The notes beneath the pieces are model-generated. The model saw only the letters and a list, made by a program, of their open reading frames with translations, did not search any database and had not been told where the DNA came from. Shown piece after piece: positions 1 through 9,674 of a DNA stretch of 64,000 nt. Made by a program: the position numbers and the translations under genes. The DNA is from JACVRW01 sp963803245 (GTDB lineage: Bacteria; Actinomycetota; Thermoleophilia; Solirubrobacterales; Thermoleophilaceae), in the NCBI GenBank assembly GCA_963803245.1, contig CAWDLI010000015.1, forward strand, positions 186,001 to 250,000, written 5' to 3'. Position 1 is the first letter of the stretch; every line of letters begins with the position of its first letter.

Positions 1-168
1 TTGGTGGCGGTCAGCATCTACGGCCTGATCCAGAACCAGGACGCGGCCACAATCAACAACGTGTCCTTCGCTGCCTTCCACGTGTCGGTTCTGATGACCG
101 GGTGCTGGCCGGCGCTCGCGAAACCCCGGCCCGCGCCCCCGCGGCCCGGACCCGCGGCGATGAGGTGA
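1..168 (+). CDS. C-terminal end of a membrane protein, possibly a cellulose-synthase-like glycosyltransferase (5' truncated)
   Basis: Frame 1 is open from the window edge to a TGA at 166-168 and gives about 55 residues. It has a moderately hydrophobic stretch (VSVLMTGCWPAL) followed by a Pro/Ala/Arg-rich tail typical of a cytoplasmic C-terminus. The product cannot be identified from this fragment alone. A family-8 glycoside hydrolase lies immediately downstream on the same strand, and such enzymes often sit beside cellulose-synthase-type glycosyltransferases. That makes a GT2 enzyme a reasonable guess, but it is inference from context only. Confidence 0.4.
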   Translation: MVAVSIYGLIQNQDAATINNVSFAAFHVSVLMTGCWPALAKPRPAPPRPGPAAMR

Positions 169-184
169 TGGCCTGATCCGCCCG

Positions 185-1296
185 GTGCGTGGTCTCGCCG
201 TGGTGATGCTCGCGTTCGGGTTGGGAGGCACTGCGCTCTTTTCCTTCCTCGGATGCGGCGGGGAAGGACTCGTCCGAGCTCGGACAGCCCCGCGGACTCC
301 CCGCTCGAGCCCGGGCCACCAGCGCCTCGAACGCGCTTCCTGGATCGCTACGTCCTCGAGGACGGCCGCGTGAGCCGGATCGACCAGGGCGGCGACACCG
401 TCGGCGAGGGACAGGCGTACGGGATGCTGATCGCGGCCGCCGTGGGCGACTAGGAGCGATTCGACTCGATCTGGACCTGGACGAAGGACAACATCGTCCG
501 CGCCGGACGGACTCATCTCGTTCCTGTGGCGCGACGGCCAGCGTGGAGGATCCCGAGGCGGCCGCCGACGCGGACGTGGACGCGGCCCGCGCGCTGCTCG
601 CCGCCGCGTGCCGGTTCGATCGGCCCGCGTACCGCAAGGAGGCGCTGGCACTCGGCGAGGCGATCATGGACGAGGAGACCGCCTCGTTCCAGGGCGCCCC
701 GGTCCTCACGGCCGGCCCCTGGGCGGTCAAGGACCCGATCACGCTGAACCCCAGCTACTTCTCGCCCGCCACCTTCGCGGCCCTGGGCGACGCCTCGCGC
801 GACGGCCGCTGGGGCAGCCTCTCGGCCACCTCGCGCTCCGTCACCGACATCCTGATGCAGGCTCCGACGCTGCTGCCACCCGACTGGGCACAGCTCGACG
901 GGGACAAGCCGGTGCCGATCGGCTCGCCCGGCCAGCCCGGGGGCGACTCCCCGGTTCGGCTTCGACGCCGCGCGCACGCTCATCCGCATGGCCGAGGACC
1001 CCGACCCCGCCGGCCGGCGGATCGCCGCCGGGGCGTGGCCCGTGTTCGAAGGGCGCAAGCCGGCCGAGATTCCGGTCGAGCACGACCTCACCGGCAAGCC
1101 GATCGGCGACAACCCCCATCCCATGGGGCTCGTGGCGGCCGCCGGCGCGGCCGATGCCGCCGGCCAGACTCGCCAGCGGGACGCGCTGCTGGGCGCGGCC
1201 GACGCCCTGGACAAGCGCCAGCCCACGTACTACGGCGCGGCGTGGGCGGCGCTCGGCCGGATCATGCTCACCTCGAACGCCCTCGACTGCTCCTAG
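185..1296 (+). pseudogene. Broken family-8 glycoside hydrolase (endoglucanase/BcsZ-like lipoprotein)
   Basis: Pieced together across frames, this reads as a secreted GH8 glucanase. A GTG start at 185 leads to a hydrophobic signal ending in a lipobox-like LGCGG. Then come the GH8 signature GEGQAYGMLIAAA, whose Glu is the expected catalytic acid (about 400-440), NPSYFSP (about 750), and a C-terminal part ending at TAG 1294-1296. No single frame encodes it. The frame changes between about 255 and 330, there is an in-frame TAG at 451-453, and further shifts occur near 508, 538 and 951. The pieces stay in order and nothing large is missing, so this is either a recent pseudogene or a poorly resolved assembly end. 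The family would cut beta-1,4-glucans outside the cell. Confidence 0.7.
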
Positions 1297-2131
1297 GCGC
1301 TAGCGCGGCTCGCCCACGGCCGCCAGCGCCTGCTCCCCGAATTCCGCCGCCGATGGACGGGTGTCGGGTGCCTTGGCCAGGCGAGCGCAGGATCAGGTCG
1401 TCCAGCCGCCGGGGCACCTCGGGCCGCGCCTCGCGCGCCGACGGCGGCTCGGCGTTGATGTGGGCCCACATCTTGGCCATCCCGCCCGTCTCCCCCGCGT
1501 ATGGGGCCGCGCCGGTGAGCATCTCGTAGAGGACGCAGGCGAGCCCGTAGACGTCTCCGCGTGACGTGGCCTCGTTGCCCTCGATCTGCTCCGGTGCGAC
1601 GTAGTCGACGGTGCCCAGCATCTGCGCCGCGGCCGTGAGCCCCGACGCCGAGTCGGCCCGCTTCGTCAGCCCGAAGTCCGTGAGGTAGACGTGATCCTCG
1701 GAGGTCACGATCAGGTTCGACGGCTTCACGTCCCGGTGAATGAGCTCCTTCTCGTGGGCCACCTCGAGCGCGGAGGCCACCTGCGCCGCCAGCCGCGCCG
1801 CACGCGCCGGCTCGATTGGGCCGTCGCGCCGGATCAGGGTGCCGAGCTCGGTGCCGTCGACCCAGCGGGTGGCGATGAAGACGGTTCCGTCCTGCTCGCC
1901 GGCCTCGTAGAGCGGGACGATGTTGGGGTGGTCGAGCGCCGCCACCGTCCTGGCCTCGCGGCGCAGACGCTCGCGGACCACCGGGTCGTGAGCCGTCTCG
2001 GGCTCCACGACCTTGAGCGCGACCGGCCGGTCGAGCCGCACCTGGCGAGCCCGGTAGAGGATCCCGATCCCGCCCGAGCCCACGACGCTCTCGACCTCGT
2101 ACCCGGCGACGACCGAACCCGGAGGGAGCAC
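1268..2131 (-). CDS. Serine/threonine protein kinase, C-terminal frameshift
   Basis: Hanks-type kinase starting at GTG 2131, six bases after the stop of the FHA gene upstream in the same operon. Visible elements: glycine loop GSGGIG (residues 18-23), ATP-binding Lys40 in VALKV, catalytic loop HRDVKPSN (132-139), DFG (152-154) and APEQ. The sequence is good up to about residue 248 (LILR). It then leaves the expected path, because the frame encoding LAKAPDTRPSAAEF continues one base away and stops at 1300. Dropping one base near 1385 restores a normal kinase C-terminus of about 276 residues. There is no transmembrane segment, so the kinase is soluble. It probably phosphorylates the FHA partners beside it (inference from neighbourhood). 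Confidence 0.85.
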   Translation of the reverse strand: MLPPGSVVAGYEVESVVGSGGIGILYRARQVRLDRPVALKVVEPETAHDPVVRERLRREARTVAALDHPNIVPLYEAGEQDGTVFIATRWVDGTELGTLIRRDGPIEPARAARLAAQVASALEVAHEKELIHRDVKPSNLIVTSEDHVYLTDFGLTKRADSASGLTAAAQMLGTVDYVAPEQIEGNEATSRGDVYGLACVLYEMLTGAAPYAGETGGMAKMWAHINAEPPSAREARPEVPRRLDDLILRSPGQGTRHPSIGGGIRGAGAGGRGRAALAPRSSRGRSR

Positions 2132-2136
2132 CGAGG

Positions 2137-2815
2137 CTATAGGTCGCGCTCCGTGACAAGGCCGTCGTAGAAGGCCCTTTCGACCAGGCGGACCCGCTCT
2201 GGTCCTCGGGCAGCCGATCGAGCTCGAGCTTCGCGTACAGCACCATCAGGTGGGTCTTCACGACGTCGACCGACAGGAAGAGCGCGTCGGCGATCTGCTG
2301 GTCGTCGGCCGGGCTCGCGGTCCCGGCGCGGTAGGGCCGGCAGAGCTCCACCAGCACGCGCAGCTGGGTGGTCGAGAGATCGACCGTGGGAGCGCCCTCG
2401 CGGGCCGGCGCGGGCACTGCCCGCTCCACGGCCACGGGAGCGCGGAAGATCGTCGTGGTGGCGCCGAAGCGCACCGTGTCGCCGTCGGCAAGGCGGTGGC
2501 GGCCGCTCAGGCGCTCGCCGTTCACGAAGGTGCCGTTGCGCGACAGGCCGTCGTCGACGACCGTCCAATCGTCCCCGGATCGCTCGAGCCGGGCGTGGAG
2601 GCGCGAGACCTGCGAGTCCCACGGAGAGGGAGATCGGATGAGGGCTGGCGCCCGACCGACGCCTCGACGAGGCCGGGGTCGAGCGTGAACAGCTGCTGGG
2701 CGTCGTCGCCGTCCCTGTAGACGAGGAACGGAAGGCCCGAGCGCTCGGCCTCGGCGCGAGCCTTCGCCTCCGAGATGGAGGGGGCGGCGGGAGGATTCTC
2801 GGACACGCCTCGCAT
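2137..2815 (-). pseudogene. FHA domain protein with C-terminal HTH-like region (frameshifted)
   Basis: Starts at ATG 2815, sharing one base with the TAA of the cyclase gene (TAATG), so the two are probably translationally coupled. Residues 1-60 lead into an FHA domain (SVGRQPSSDL). The domain continues in a second frame as SRNGTFVNGERL and GDTVRFGATT, then an HTH-like stretch (TQLRVLVELCRPY, DDQQIADALFLSVDVVKTHL). A third frame supplies the end, VERAFYDGLVTERDL, stopping at 2137. Two frame changes, near 2635 and 2200, break it. FHA domains bind phosphothreonine peptides, so it may be a kinase-responsive regulator. A related FHA protein in one intact frame lies at 12703-13122. Confidence 0.65.
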
Positions 2816-5406
2816 TATCCCTGCTCGGTGTCCCGATCGGACGGGTCCGGCGCCTGCGTGGGGCGCTCTCCGATCGAGGTCACCTGCCCCGGCTCGGCCG
2901 AGGCCGCCGCCGGGCCCCCCTCATCCGGGACCGGGGCCCGGAAGAGGACGACCGTGTCGCCGAAGCGCAGGACGTCGCCGTCACGGAGCGCGTGGCGCCC
3001 CCTGACGTGCTTCCCGTTGAGGTAGGAGCCGTTGCGAGACTCGTCGTCCACGAGCACCCAGCCCTCCACCGTGCGGAGCAGCTCGGCGTGGCGGCGGGAC
3101 ACGTCGTTGTCCCAGGCGAGCGGGACGTCGCAGTCCGGCCGGCGGCCGACCGTGATCTTGGACGAGGCGTCGAGGCTGACGCTGTGCTGCCTCCCGCTCG
3201 GGTCGTGGAAGACGACGAAGGCGCGACCGCGCCGCTCGGCCTCGATCCGGTCGAAGAGCAGCCCGTCCACACGGGTCAGCTGGCCGGTCTCGGCGAGGGC
3301 GAGTCCCAGCTTGAGCGTGAGATCGCGCCTGGCCGGATCGTCGGCGGGCAGGAGCGACACGGCCCGCTCGAGCAGGTGGACGGCGGGAGGAATGTCGCCA
3401 CGAGCCAGGGCGCGTCGCCCGGACGATCCGAGCCGGGCGGCGGCCCGGGTGGCCAGTTCCCGGCTTCGCTCGTCCCCGGGGCGAGCTCGGTCCGGTAGCT
3501 CCAGGCCCGCTCGAGGTGATAGCCGAGTATCTCCTCGTACTCGCCGGCCCGCTCCCCCGCCTCGCGCTCGAGCCAATCGGCGAAGCGCTCGTGGTAGATC
3601 GGCGCGGACCTCCTTGAGGATCCCCTGATACGCCACGTCGCGAACCAGGATGTGCTCGAAGCTGAACGTCTCCTCGCCGGCGAACCGCGCACCGTCCGGC
3701 TGGATGAGCTGCCTGCGCACGAGCGCGTCCAGATGGCGGTCGAGCGCGGCACGATCCTGGCTGCGGTTGATCGCGAGCACCGCTCCGCCTCCGAACGACC
3801 GCCCGACCACGGCGGCGGCCTCGACCACGGCGCGCTCCGCCGGATCGAGCCGGTCGAGCCGTGCTGCCAGCAGCAGCGTGGATGGTGGGCGGCACCGTGA
3901 GCGCGGCCAGCTCTCGGACCCCGGAGACCCCGGCCGCGTCCTGTTCCAGCTGGTGCTCGTCCCGGAGCATCCGCACCAGCTCCTCCACGAACAGCGGGTT
4001 GCCCTCCGCGCCGCTGAAGACGCGGCGGGAGAGATCGTCTGCCACGCCGGCGTTGCCGAGCAGGTGCTCGATCAGCGCGCCGCTCTCGGCTCCGCGTCAG
4101 CGGCTCGAGCTCGATCCGCGCGGCGCCAGGGAGGTTCCGCGGCAAAATCGGGCCTGGTGTCGAGCAGGTCGCTCCGGGCGGTGGCCACGATCAGGACCGG
4201 GAGGCCCCGACGGTGCCCGCCAGGTGCTCGATCAGCTCCAGGAACGTCGGCTCGCCCCAGTGAATGTCCTCGAAGAGGATCACGAGCGGCTGCCGGGCGG
4301 CCTCGGCCTCGAGCAGCTTGCGCACGGCCCAGAATGTCTCAGCGGTGGGCGCGACGGTGTCCGACAGCCCGAGCGCCCCGGCCACGCGCTCCACGAGCAT
4401 GGCGGCGTCGTCATCGGCCGGGAGCAGCCCGCGCGATGCGGACCAGAGCGTCCTCGGAGCTCTGGCCGTCGTCGATCCCCGCGAGCCCCTCGACCACCTC
4501 GCGCAGCGGCCAGAAGGTGAGGCCCTCGCCGTAGGAGAGGCAGCGGCCGGCCACGACGGTGGCGGCTCCCCCGAGCGTGCCCGCGAAGTCCGTGGCCAGC
4601 CTGGACTTGCCGATCCCCGCCGGCCCCAGCACGGTCACCAGCTCGCAGGATCGCTCGGCGGCCGTGCGCTTGAAGGCGGCGTGAAGCAGAGCCAGCTCGC
4701 GCTCGCGCCCGACGAGCGGTGAGCTCATCGGCCGGTCCACCGCCGCCGCGGGGCTCCCCACGTCGAGCAGCCGGAAGGCGGGCACGGGGAGGCTCTTTCC
4801 CTTGAGGTCCAGCGGCGGCACCGGCTCGACCTGAACCGCGTCGCGGACCAGCGCGAGCGTGTGCTCGCCGATGAGGATCTCCCCCACGTCCGCGGCCTGC
4901 TCCAGCCGGGCGGCCACGTTGACCGCGTCTCCGGTCACGAAGGCCTGGCCGCGCGAGGCATCGCCCGCGATGACCTCGCCCGTGTTCACGCCGGTTCGAG
5001 CCTGCAGGCGCACGCCCCAGCGCAGCTCGAGCTCGTCGTTCACCTCCGCGAGCGCGGTCCGCATCTCCACCGCTGCCCGCACCGCGCGCAGCGCGTCGTC
5101 CTCGCGCACGGTCGGAATGCCGAAGACGGCCATCACCGCGTCGCCGATGTACTTCTCGACGGATCCGCCGTGGCGCACCAGCGCGTCGCTCATGGCCTGG
5201 AAATAGCGGCCGAGCACCTGTCGGAGGGACTCCGAGTCGAGCGTCTCGCCGAGGCTCGTCGAACCGGCGAGGTCGCAGAAAACGACCGTCACGACCTTCC
5301 GGAGTCCCAGGGGCCCCGACGTCTCGGGGGCAAGCGCCATCCCGCACGCCGGGCAGAAACGGGCCCGCTCGGACGTCTCCTCGCCGCAGCTTGGACACGT
5401 GCGCAC
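2815..5406 (-). pseudogene. Class III adenylate/guanylate cyclase - ATPase - FHA fusion (multiple frameshifts)
   Basis: GTG start at 5406. Order of parts: an N-terminal zinc ribbon (CPSC...CPAC); a class III cyclase domain with VVFCDLAGSTSL (first metal Asp), EKYIGDAVMAVFG (second metal Asp) and VNVAARLEQA; then LVGRERELALL and a Walker A GPAGIGKSR of a STAND/AAA-type ATPase; a Walker-B-like VILFEDIHWGE; a short helical TPR-like part; and a C-terminal FHA domain (ITVGRRPDCDVPL, SRRHAELL, SRNGSYLNGKHV). The cyclase and P-loop part (about 5406-4440) is in one clean frame. Between about 4430 and 3450 the frame changes repeatedly (near 4430, 4205, 4095, 3885, 3600 and 3480). The product would make a cyclic nucleotide. 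Actinobacterial cyclase-ATPase proteins usually end in TPRs, so the FHA ending is unusual. Confidence 0.75.
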
Positions 5407-5470
5407 GCGAGGGAGTCTAGGCGTGCCCTTGGCTGACGGCTGCGGCCGGACTGCCGTAGGGTTCGGACCG

Positions 5471-7434
5471 ATGGCGGGCGAGCAGCTGCGGGTGACCGAA
5501 GGCAACGCGCGTGGCACGAGCCTGGCGGTGGAGGCCGAGCTGCTCATCGGGCGCGCGGCGCCCGAGGAAGCGGGAAAGCTCGGCGACGATCCCGAGATCT
5601 CGCGCCGCCACGCGCGGGCGTCGCGCGCGGCCAACGGGCAGCTCACGATCGAGGATCTCGGCTCGGCAAACGGGACGTTCGTGAACGGCGAGCGCATCGA
5701 CGCGCCGCGCGCGCTGGACCTGGGCGACGTGGTGAAGATGGGCCAGACGCTTCTGCAGGTGACCGACGCCTCGGGCGGCGTTCCGGAGCCCACGCGCCTG
5801 GGAGCGGCCGTACCCGCCGGGCTCGAGGCCGAGCCCGATGAGCAGCTGCTGGTCGTGGCCGGCACGGCCGAGGGTCGCCGGTTCACGCTGGACGACGAGC
5901 TCGTGATCGGGCGCGCCGTGAGCGGAGAGGGACGGCTGGCCGACGATCCCGAGCTCTCCCGCCGCCACGCGCGCGTGTTCCGCGATGCCGGTGGCGCGCT
6001 GAGCATCGAGGACCTCGGATCGGCGAACGGGACCTTCGTGAACGGCGAGCGCGTGCAGGAGAGCCTGCTGAAGGTGGGCGACTCGATACGTGTGGGCGAG
6101 ACGACCATGGAGGTCACCGGCTTCGAGCAGGCGCCCTCCGCGCCGGCCGCTGCTCCCCCGCCGCCCCCCGCCGCGGCGCCGCCACCTCCGCCCGTGGAGG
6201 CGCCCCCGCCGCCCCCGGTTGCCGCGCCCCGCCCCGCCCGCCCCCGCCTCCACCCCCTCCTCCTCCGCCTCCGCCCCCTCCCCCGCCGCCACCGCCGCCG
6301 CCCGTCGCGGCTCCGCCTCCTCCGCCTCTGGACCCGAAGCCGGTCGGCGCCGAGCTTCCCCTCGGCACGGTCGTCGCCGGGTGCCGTGTGGACGAGGTCA
6401 TCGGACGCGGCGACATGGGCGTGGTCTACGGGGCCGAGGAGCTCTCGCTTCAGCGCCGGGTCGCGCTCAAGCTGATCCGCCCCGAGCACTCGGAGGAGGA
6501 GCGGTTCCGCGAGCGCTTCCGCCGCGAGTCGAAGGTGGCCGCCTCGATCGACCACCCCAACGTCATCCCGATCCTCGAGGCCGGCGACGAGAACGGACTG
6601 CTCTTCATCACGATGCGCCTGGTGGAGGGCACCGACCTGCGCTCGCTGATCGCGACCGAGGGACGCATCGATCCTCTGCGTACGGCGCGCATCGTGGGCC
6701 AGGTGGGCGCCGCCCTCGACGCAGCCCACGCGCGCGGCCTCGTGCACCGCGACGTGAAGCCGGCCAACGTGCTCCTCGCTCGCGCCGACCACGTGTACCT
6801 CAGCGACTTCGGGCTCGCGAAGAGCGCGAGCGAGATGGGCGGGCTCACCCGCCAGGGATCGATCCTCGCCCGCGCCGAGTACATCGCGCCCGAGCAGATC
6901 GTGAGCGATCGCGCCGATGCGCTCACCGACGTCTACGCGCTCGGCTGCCTGCTCTTCGAGTCCCTCACCGGGGAGCAACCGTTCGCTGCATCGACGGGCG
7001 GCGCCGGGATGCTGGCCCACGTCGAGTCCCCGCCCCCCTCGGTCGTCGAGCGGCGCCCCGACCTGCCCCGCGCCTTCGACGACGTGGTGCGCCGGGCGAT
7101 GGCGAAGGACCCGGCCGAGCGCTATCCCTCGGCAGGGGACCTGGGACAGGCGGCGCTCGTGGCCGCGGGCGAGCTCCGCCGCGCGAAGGAGGAGTCGGTC
7201 GTCGCCACCGGCGAGGCGGCGTCGTTCCTGGGAGCGCCCGGCCTGCCCGCGCCCGCGCGCCCGCGCGTCGAGGTCGCGGCGGCGCCCGCGGGCGCTCCCG
7301 CGGCTCGCGCCGAGCCCACGCCCGAGCCGGCGAGCCAGGGCGGCTCCGCCCTTCGCTGGGGCTTCGCCCTGGCGATCCTGGCGCTCCTGGCAGTCGGCAT
7401 GTTCGTGGCGCTGGGCGCCCTCGACCAGCTCTGA
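5471..7434 (+). CDS. FHA-FHA-polyproline-serine/threonine kinase with C-terminal membrane anchor (frame break in the proline tract)
   Basis: ATG 5471 begins two tandem FHA domains, each with RRHAR and the shared SANGTFVNGER motif (about residues 1-100 and 110-215). A run of proline codons follows, then a complete kinase: GRGDMG loop, VALKLI Lys, HRDVKPANVLL, DFGLAK, APEQ. The protein ends in a membrane helix (FALAILALLAVGMFVAL). The FHA frame and the kinase frame differ. The switch lies in the C-rich proline tract around 6222-6245, upstream of which both frames read as proline. The kinase domain already begins (LPLGTVVAGCRV) before the first start codon in its frame, at 6388. That favours one interrupted gene over two genes. 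It diverges from the cyclase operon across about 65 bp. Confidence 0.8.
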
Positions 7435-7437
7435 CCC

Positions 7438-8583
7438 GTGCCGCCGACCGAGGTAGATCAGAACTACCTGGCCGGGGTCCGCAAGCGCCTGGATCCGCTC
7501 TTCGCGGCGGGGCCGCCGGAGAGCTTCGACGCCGTGGGCGATCGCCTCGTCGTCTTCTCCGATCACCACCGCGGGACGGGTGGAGGGGAGGACGACTTCC
7601 GCAGGTGCGAGCACGCCTACACGGCGGCGCTCGGCTTCTATCTGGAGTCGGACTACCGGCTGCTCCTGCTCGGAGACGTGGAGGAGCTCTGGGAGGTTGC
7701 GCAGCCCGAGAGGATCTTCACCCGCTATGAGCACGTGCTCGGGCTCGAGCGCTCGTTCGCGGAGCGGGGAAAGCTCGAGCGCTTCTGGGGCAATCACGAC
7801 GACCTGTGGGCGAACGAGGGCCGCGTCAGGAACAGGCTGCGCCCGGTGATCGGCCCGGACGCCCCGGTCCGGGAGACGCTCAAGATGAAGGTCGAGTGTC
7901 CGGGCGGCGAATCGGGGACGGTCTTCTTCGCGCACGGCCACCAGGGGACTCCGGAGAGCGACTCCTGGGTCAGCAAGCTCACCCGGCTGCCCGTTCGCTT
8001 CATCTGGCCGCTGATCCAGCGCTTCTTCAACGCGTCGGCGACCACGCCGGCCCAGGACCACGAGCTGCGCGGCCGGCACGACACCGCGCTGTTTCACTGG
8101 GCCGCGGAGCAGCCCGGCCGGATCCTGGTCGCCGGTCACACCCACCGCCCGGTGTTCAGTGACTCGAAGCCGCGTCCGCCGGTCACGCGCCCGGTCTCGG
8201 AGCTCGAGGCGGAGCTGGCGCGGGCGAAGGCGGCCGGCGATCGGGCGCTGGCGGCGCGAACGGCCGTGGAGCTCGAGTACGCGCGCACGCTCATCCGCCG
8301 CCCGGAGCAGACCGTGGAGATCTCTCCGCCCTGCTATTTCAACACCGGATGCTGCTCCTTCCCCGACGGGGACATCACGGGACTCGAGATGGCGGACGAG
8401 CAACTGCGTCTCGTTCGCTGGCCGGCAAACCTCAAGGAGCTCAGACGTGAAGGCTCGACCGAGCTCGACTTCGACAAGCGCGTTCTCGTGAGTGTGCCGC
8501 TCGCGACGATCTGCGAGGCCGTTGGCGAACGGCGCGAACCGCGGATCGTCGAGCAGGAACTGGCTGCTGGCCTGAAGGCGTGA
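7438..8583 (+). CDS. Calcineurin-like metallophosphoesterase
   Basis: 381 residues, GTG start three bases after the kinase stop. All metal-binding motifs of the family are present: SDHHRG (D-x-H), LLLGDVEE (GD), GNHDD (GNHD) and VAGHTHRP (GHTH). The layout (a large insertion between GNHD and GHTH) resembles UDP-2,3-diacylglucosamine hydrolase-type or other soluble binuclear-metal phosphoesterases. The substrate cannot be told from sequence. Its position directly behind a kinase that carries phosphopeptide-binding domains makes a role as counter-acting phosphatase or nucleotide phosphodiesterase conceivable, but that is inference. It overlaps the next gene by GTGA. Confidence 0.85.
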   Translation: MPPTEVDQNYLAGVRKRLDPLFAAGPPESFDAVGDRLVVFSDHHRGTGGGEDDFRRCEHAYTAALGFYLESDYRLLLLGDVEELWEVAQPERIFTRYEHVLGLERSFAERGKLERFWGNHDDLWANEGRVRNRLRPVIGPDAPVRETLKMKVECPGGESGTVFFAHGHQGTPESDSWVSKLTRLPVRFIWPLIQRFFNASATTPAQDHELRGRHDTALFHWAAEQPGRILVAGHTHRPVFSDSKPRPPVTRPVSELEAELARAKAAGDRALAARTAVELEYARTLIRRPEQTVEISPPCYFNTGCCSFPDGDITGLEMADEQLRLVRWPANLKELRREGSTELDFDKRVLVSVPLATICEAVGERREPRIVEQELAAGLKA

Positions 8584-9674
8584 GCGTGGCCACCCGCTCA
8601 GCCGCCCTGCTCGGGGTCGCGTTCGTCCTGCTCGCCACGGCCGCCGGCGCGGATGCCCGCAGCGTCCACATTCGCGGGACCGCGTACGAGTTCAACAACG
8701 TCGACGTCCTGCTCGGGGGCGCGACGATCCGGGTCGCGGAGTACCCCCGCCTGCGGGCGAAGGTGAAGCGCAACGGCAAGTACGACCTGCGCGTTCCCGA
8801 CCGCAGGCGCGTCACGCCCTACATCGTCGCGGACGGCCACCACACGATCTATCTCCAGACGTTCCGGACCGCCGGCGAGGACCTCGAGCGCGTGAACTTC
8901 CAGACGCCGACCGATGGCATCTACCGCGCCCTGGCGGCGCTGCTGGCCGTGCCGCTCGAGCCCGACGGCGAGCTGCGCGACTGCGGGATCGTGTCGACCT
9001 TCAGCACCCGCAACGTCCGCACCCTCAGCTTCGGCGGCTTCACCGGCTACGGCGCCCACGGCGTCGCGGGAGCGACCGCGTTCGCGTCGCCGTTCCTCCC
9101 GGCGCCGATCTACTTCAACGAGGACGTGATCCCCGACCCGGCGCAACCGCTCTCCTCGGCCGACGGCGGCGTGATCTGGACCCGTGTCCCCGCCGGCGTC
9201 TACAGGATCCGGGCCCGGCACCCCTCGACCAGGTTCGCGAGCTTCGTCGCCACCTGCGCGCCCGGCCGCGTCGTGAACGCCAATCCCCCGTGGGGGCTTC
9301 ACGAGCTGGGCAAGGCCCAGAAGGCCACGGTCTCGGCGCGCTGGACGGGGTTCGGAGCGCTGGTGCGCCTCGAAAGGCTTCGCGTCTCGAAGCTGCCGCC
9401 CGGCGCGACCGTTCGGATCCGCTGCACAGGAGCGCTCTGCCCGTTCAAGCGGCGGACCGCCGCCAAGCCGACGGGCCGGGACGTCGACCTGCTCGACGTG
9501 CTGGGCCCCGCGCTGCGGGAGTTTCGGGCGGGGCAGACCGTCGAGGTGCTCGTGACTGCGCGGAAGTACGACGGCACGCTCTTCCGCTGGCGGTTCAGCG
9601 AAGGGAGAACGCCGAGGGCCGTGGAGCTCTGCGTGCCGCTCGGGAACACCAAGCCGCGGGCGCGCTGCGCATGA
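8580..9674 (+). CDS. Secreted protein of unknown function
   Basis: 364 residues. It begins at GTG 8580 inside the phosphoesterase stop codon (GTGA). An N-terminal signal peptide (LLGVAFVLLATAAGADA, cleavage about residue 26) predicts export. The N-terminal third (HIRGTAYEFNNVDVLLGGATIRVAEYP...KVKRNGKYDLRVPD) looks like a beta-sandwich of the carboxypeptidase-regulatory type. The C-terminal third carries a Cys pair (IRCTGALCPF) and basic residues and is probably a second beta domain. I recognise no catalytic motif. The coupled start links it to the kinase/phosphoesterase transcription unit, so it may be an extracellular partner of that system. Confidence 0.7.
   Translation: MSVATRSAALLGVAFVLLATAAGADARSVHIRGTAYEFNNVDVLLGGATIRVAEYPRLRAKVKRNGKYDLRVPDRRRVTPYIVADGHHTIYLQTFRTAGEDLERVNFQTPTDGIYRALAALLAVPLEPDGELRDCGIVSTFSTRNVRTLSFGGFTGYGAHGVAGATAFASPFLPAPIYFNEDVIPDPAQPLSSADGGVIWTRVPAGVYRIRARHPSTRFASFVATCAPGRVVNANPPWGLHELGKAQKATVSARWTGFGALVRLERLRVSKLPPGATVRIRCTGALCPFKRRTAAKPTGRDVDLLDVLGPALREFRAGQTVEVLVTARKYDGTLFRWRFSEGRTPRAVELCVPLGNTKPRARCA

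Noticed and set aside
6160..6320. A tandem-repeat or CRISPR-like array in the C-rich stretch
   Set aside because: No constant repeat-spacer spacing; it is simply proline-codon-rich linker sequence.
4411..8403. A minus-strand frame of 1330 codons open without a stop
   Set aside because: Only its last third (from 5406 down) is real cyclase sequence. The rest runs antisense through the FHA-kinase and phosphoesterase genes, is Arg/Gly-rich and has no motifs; very high GC keeps it open by chance.
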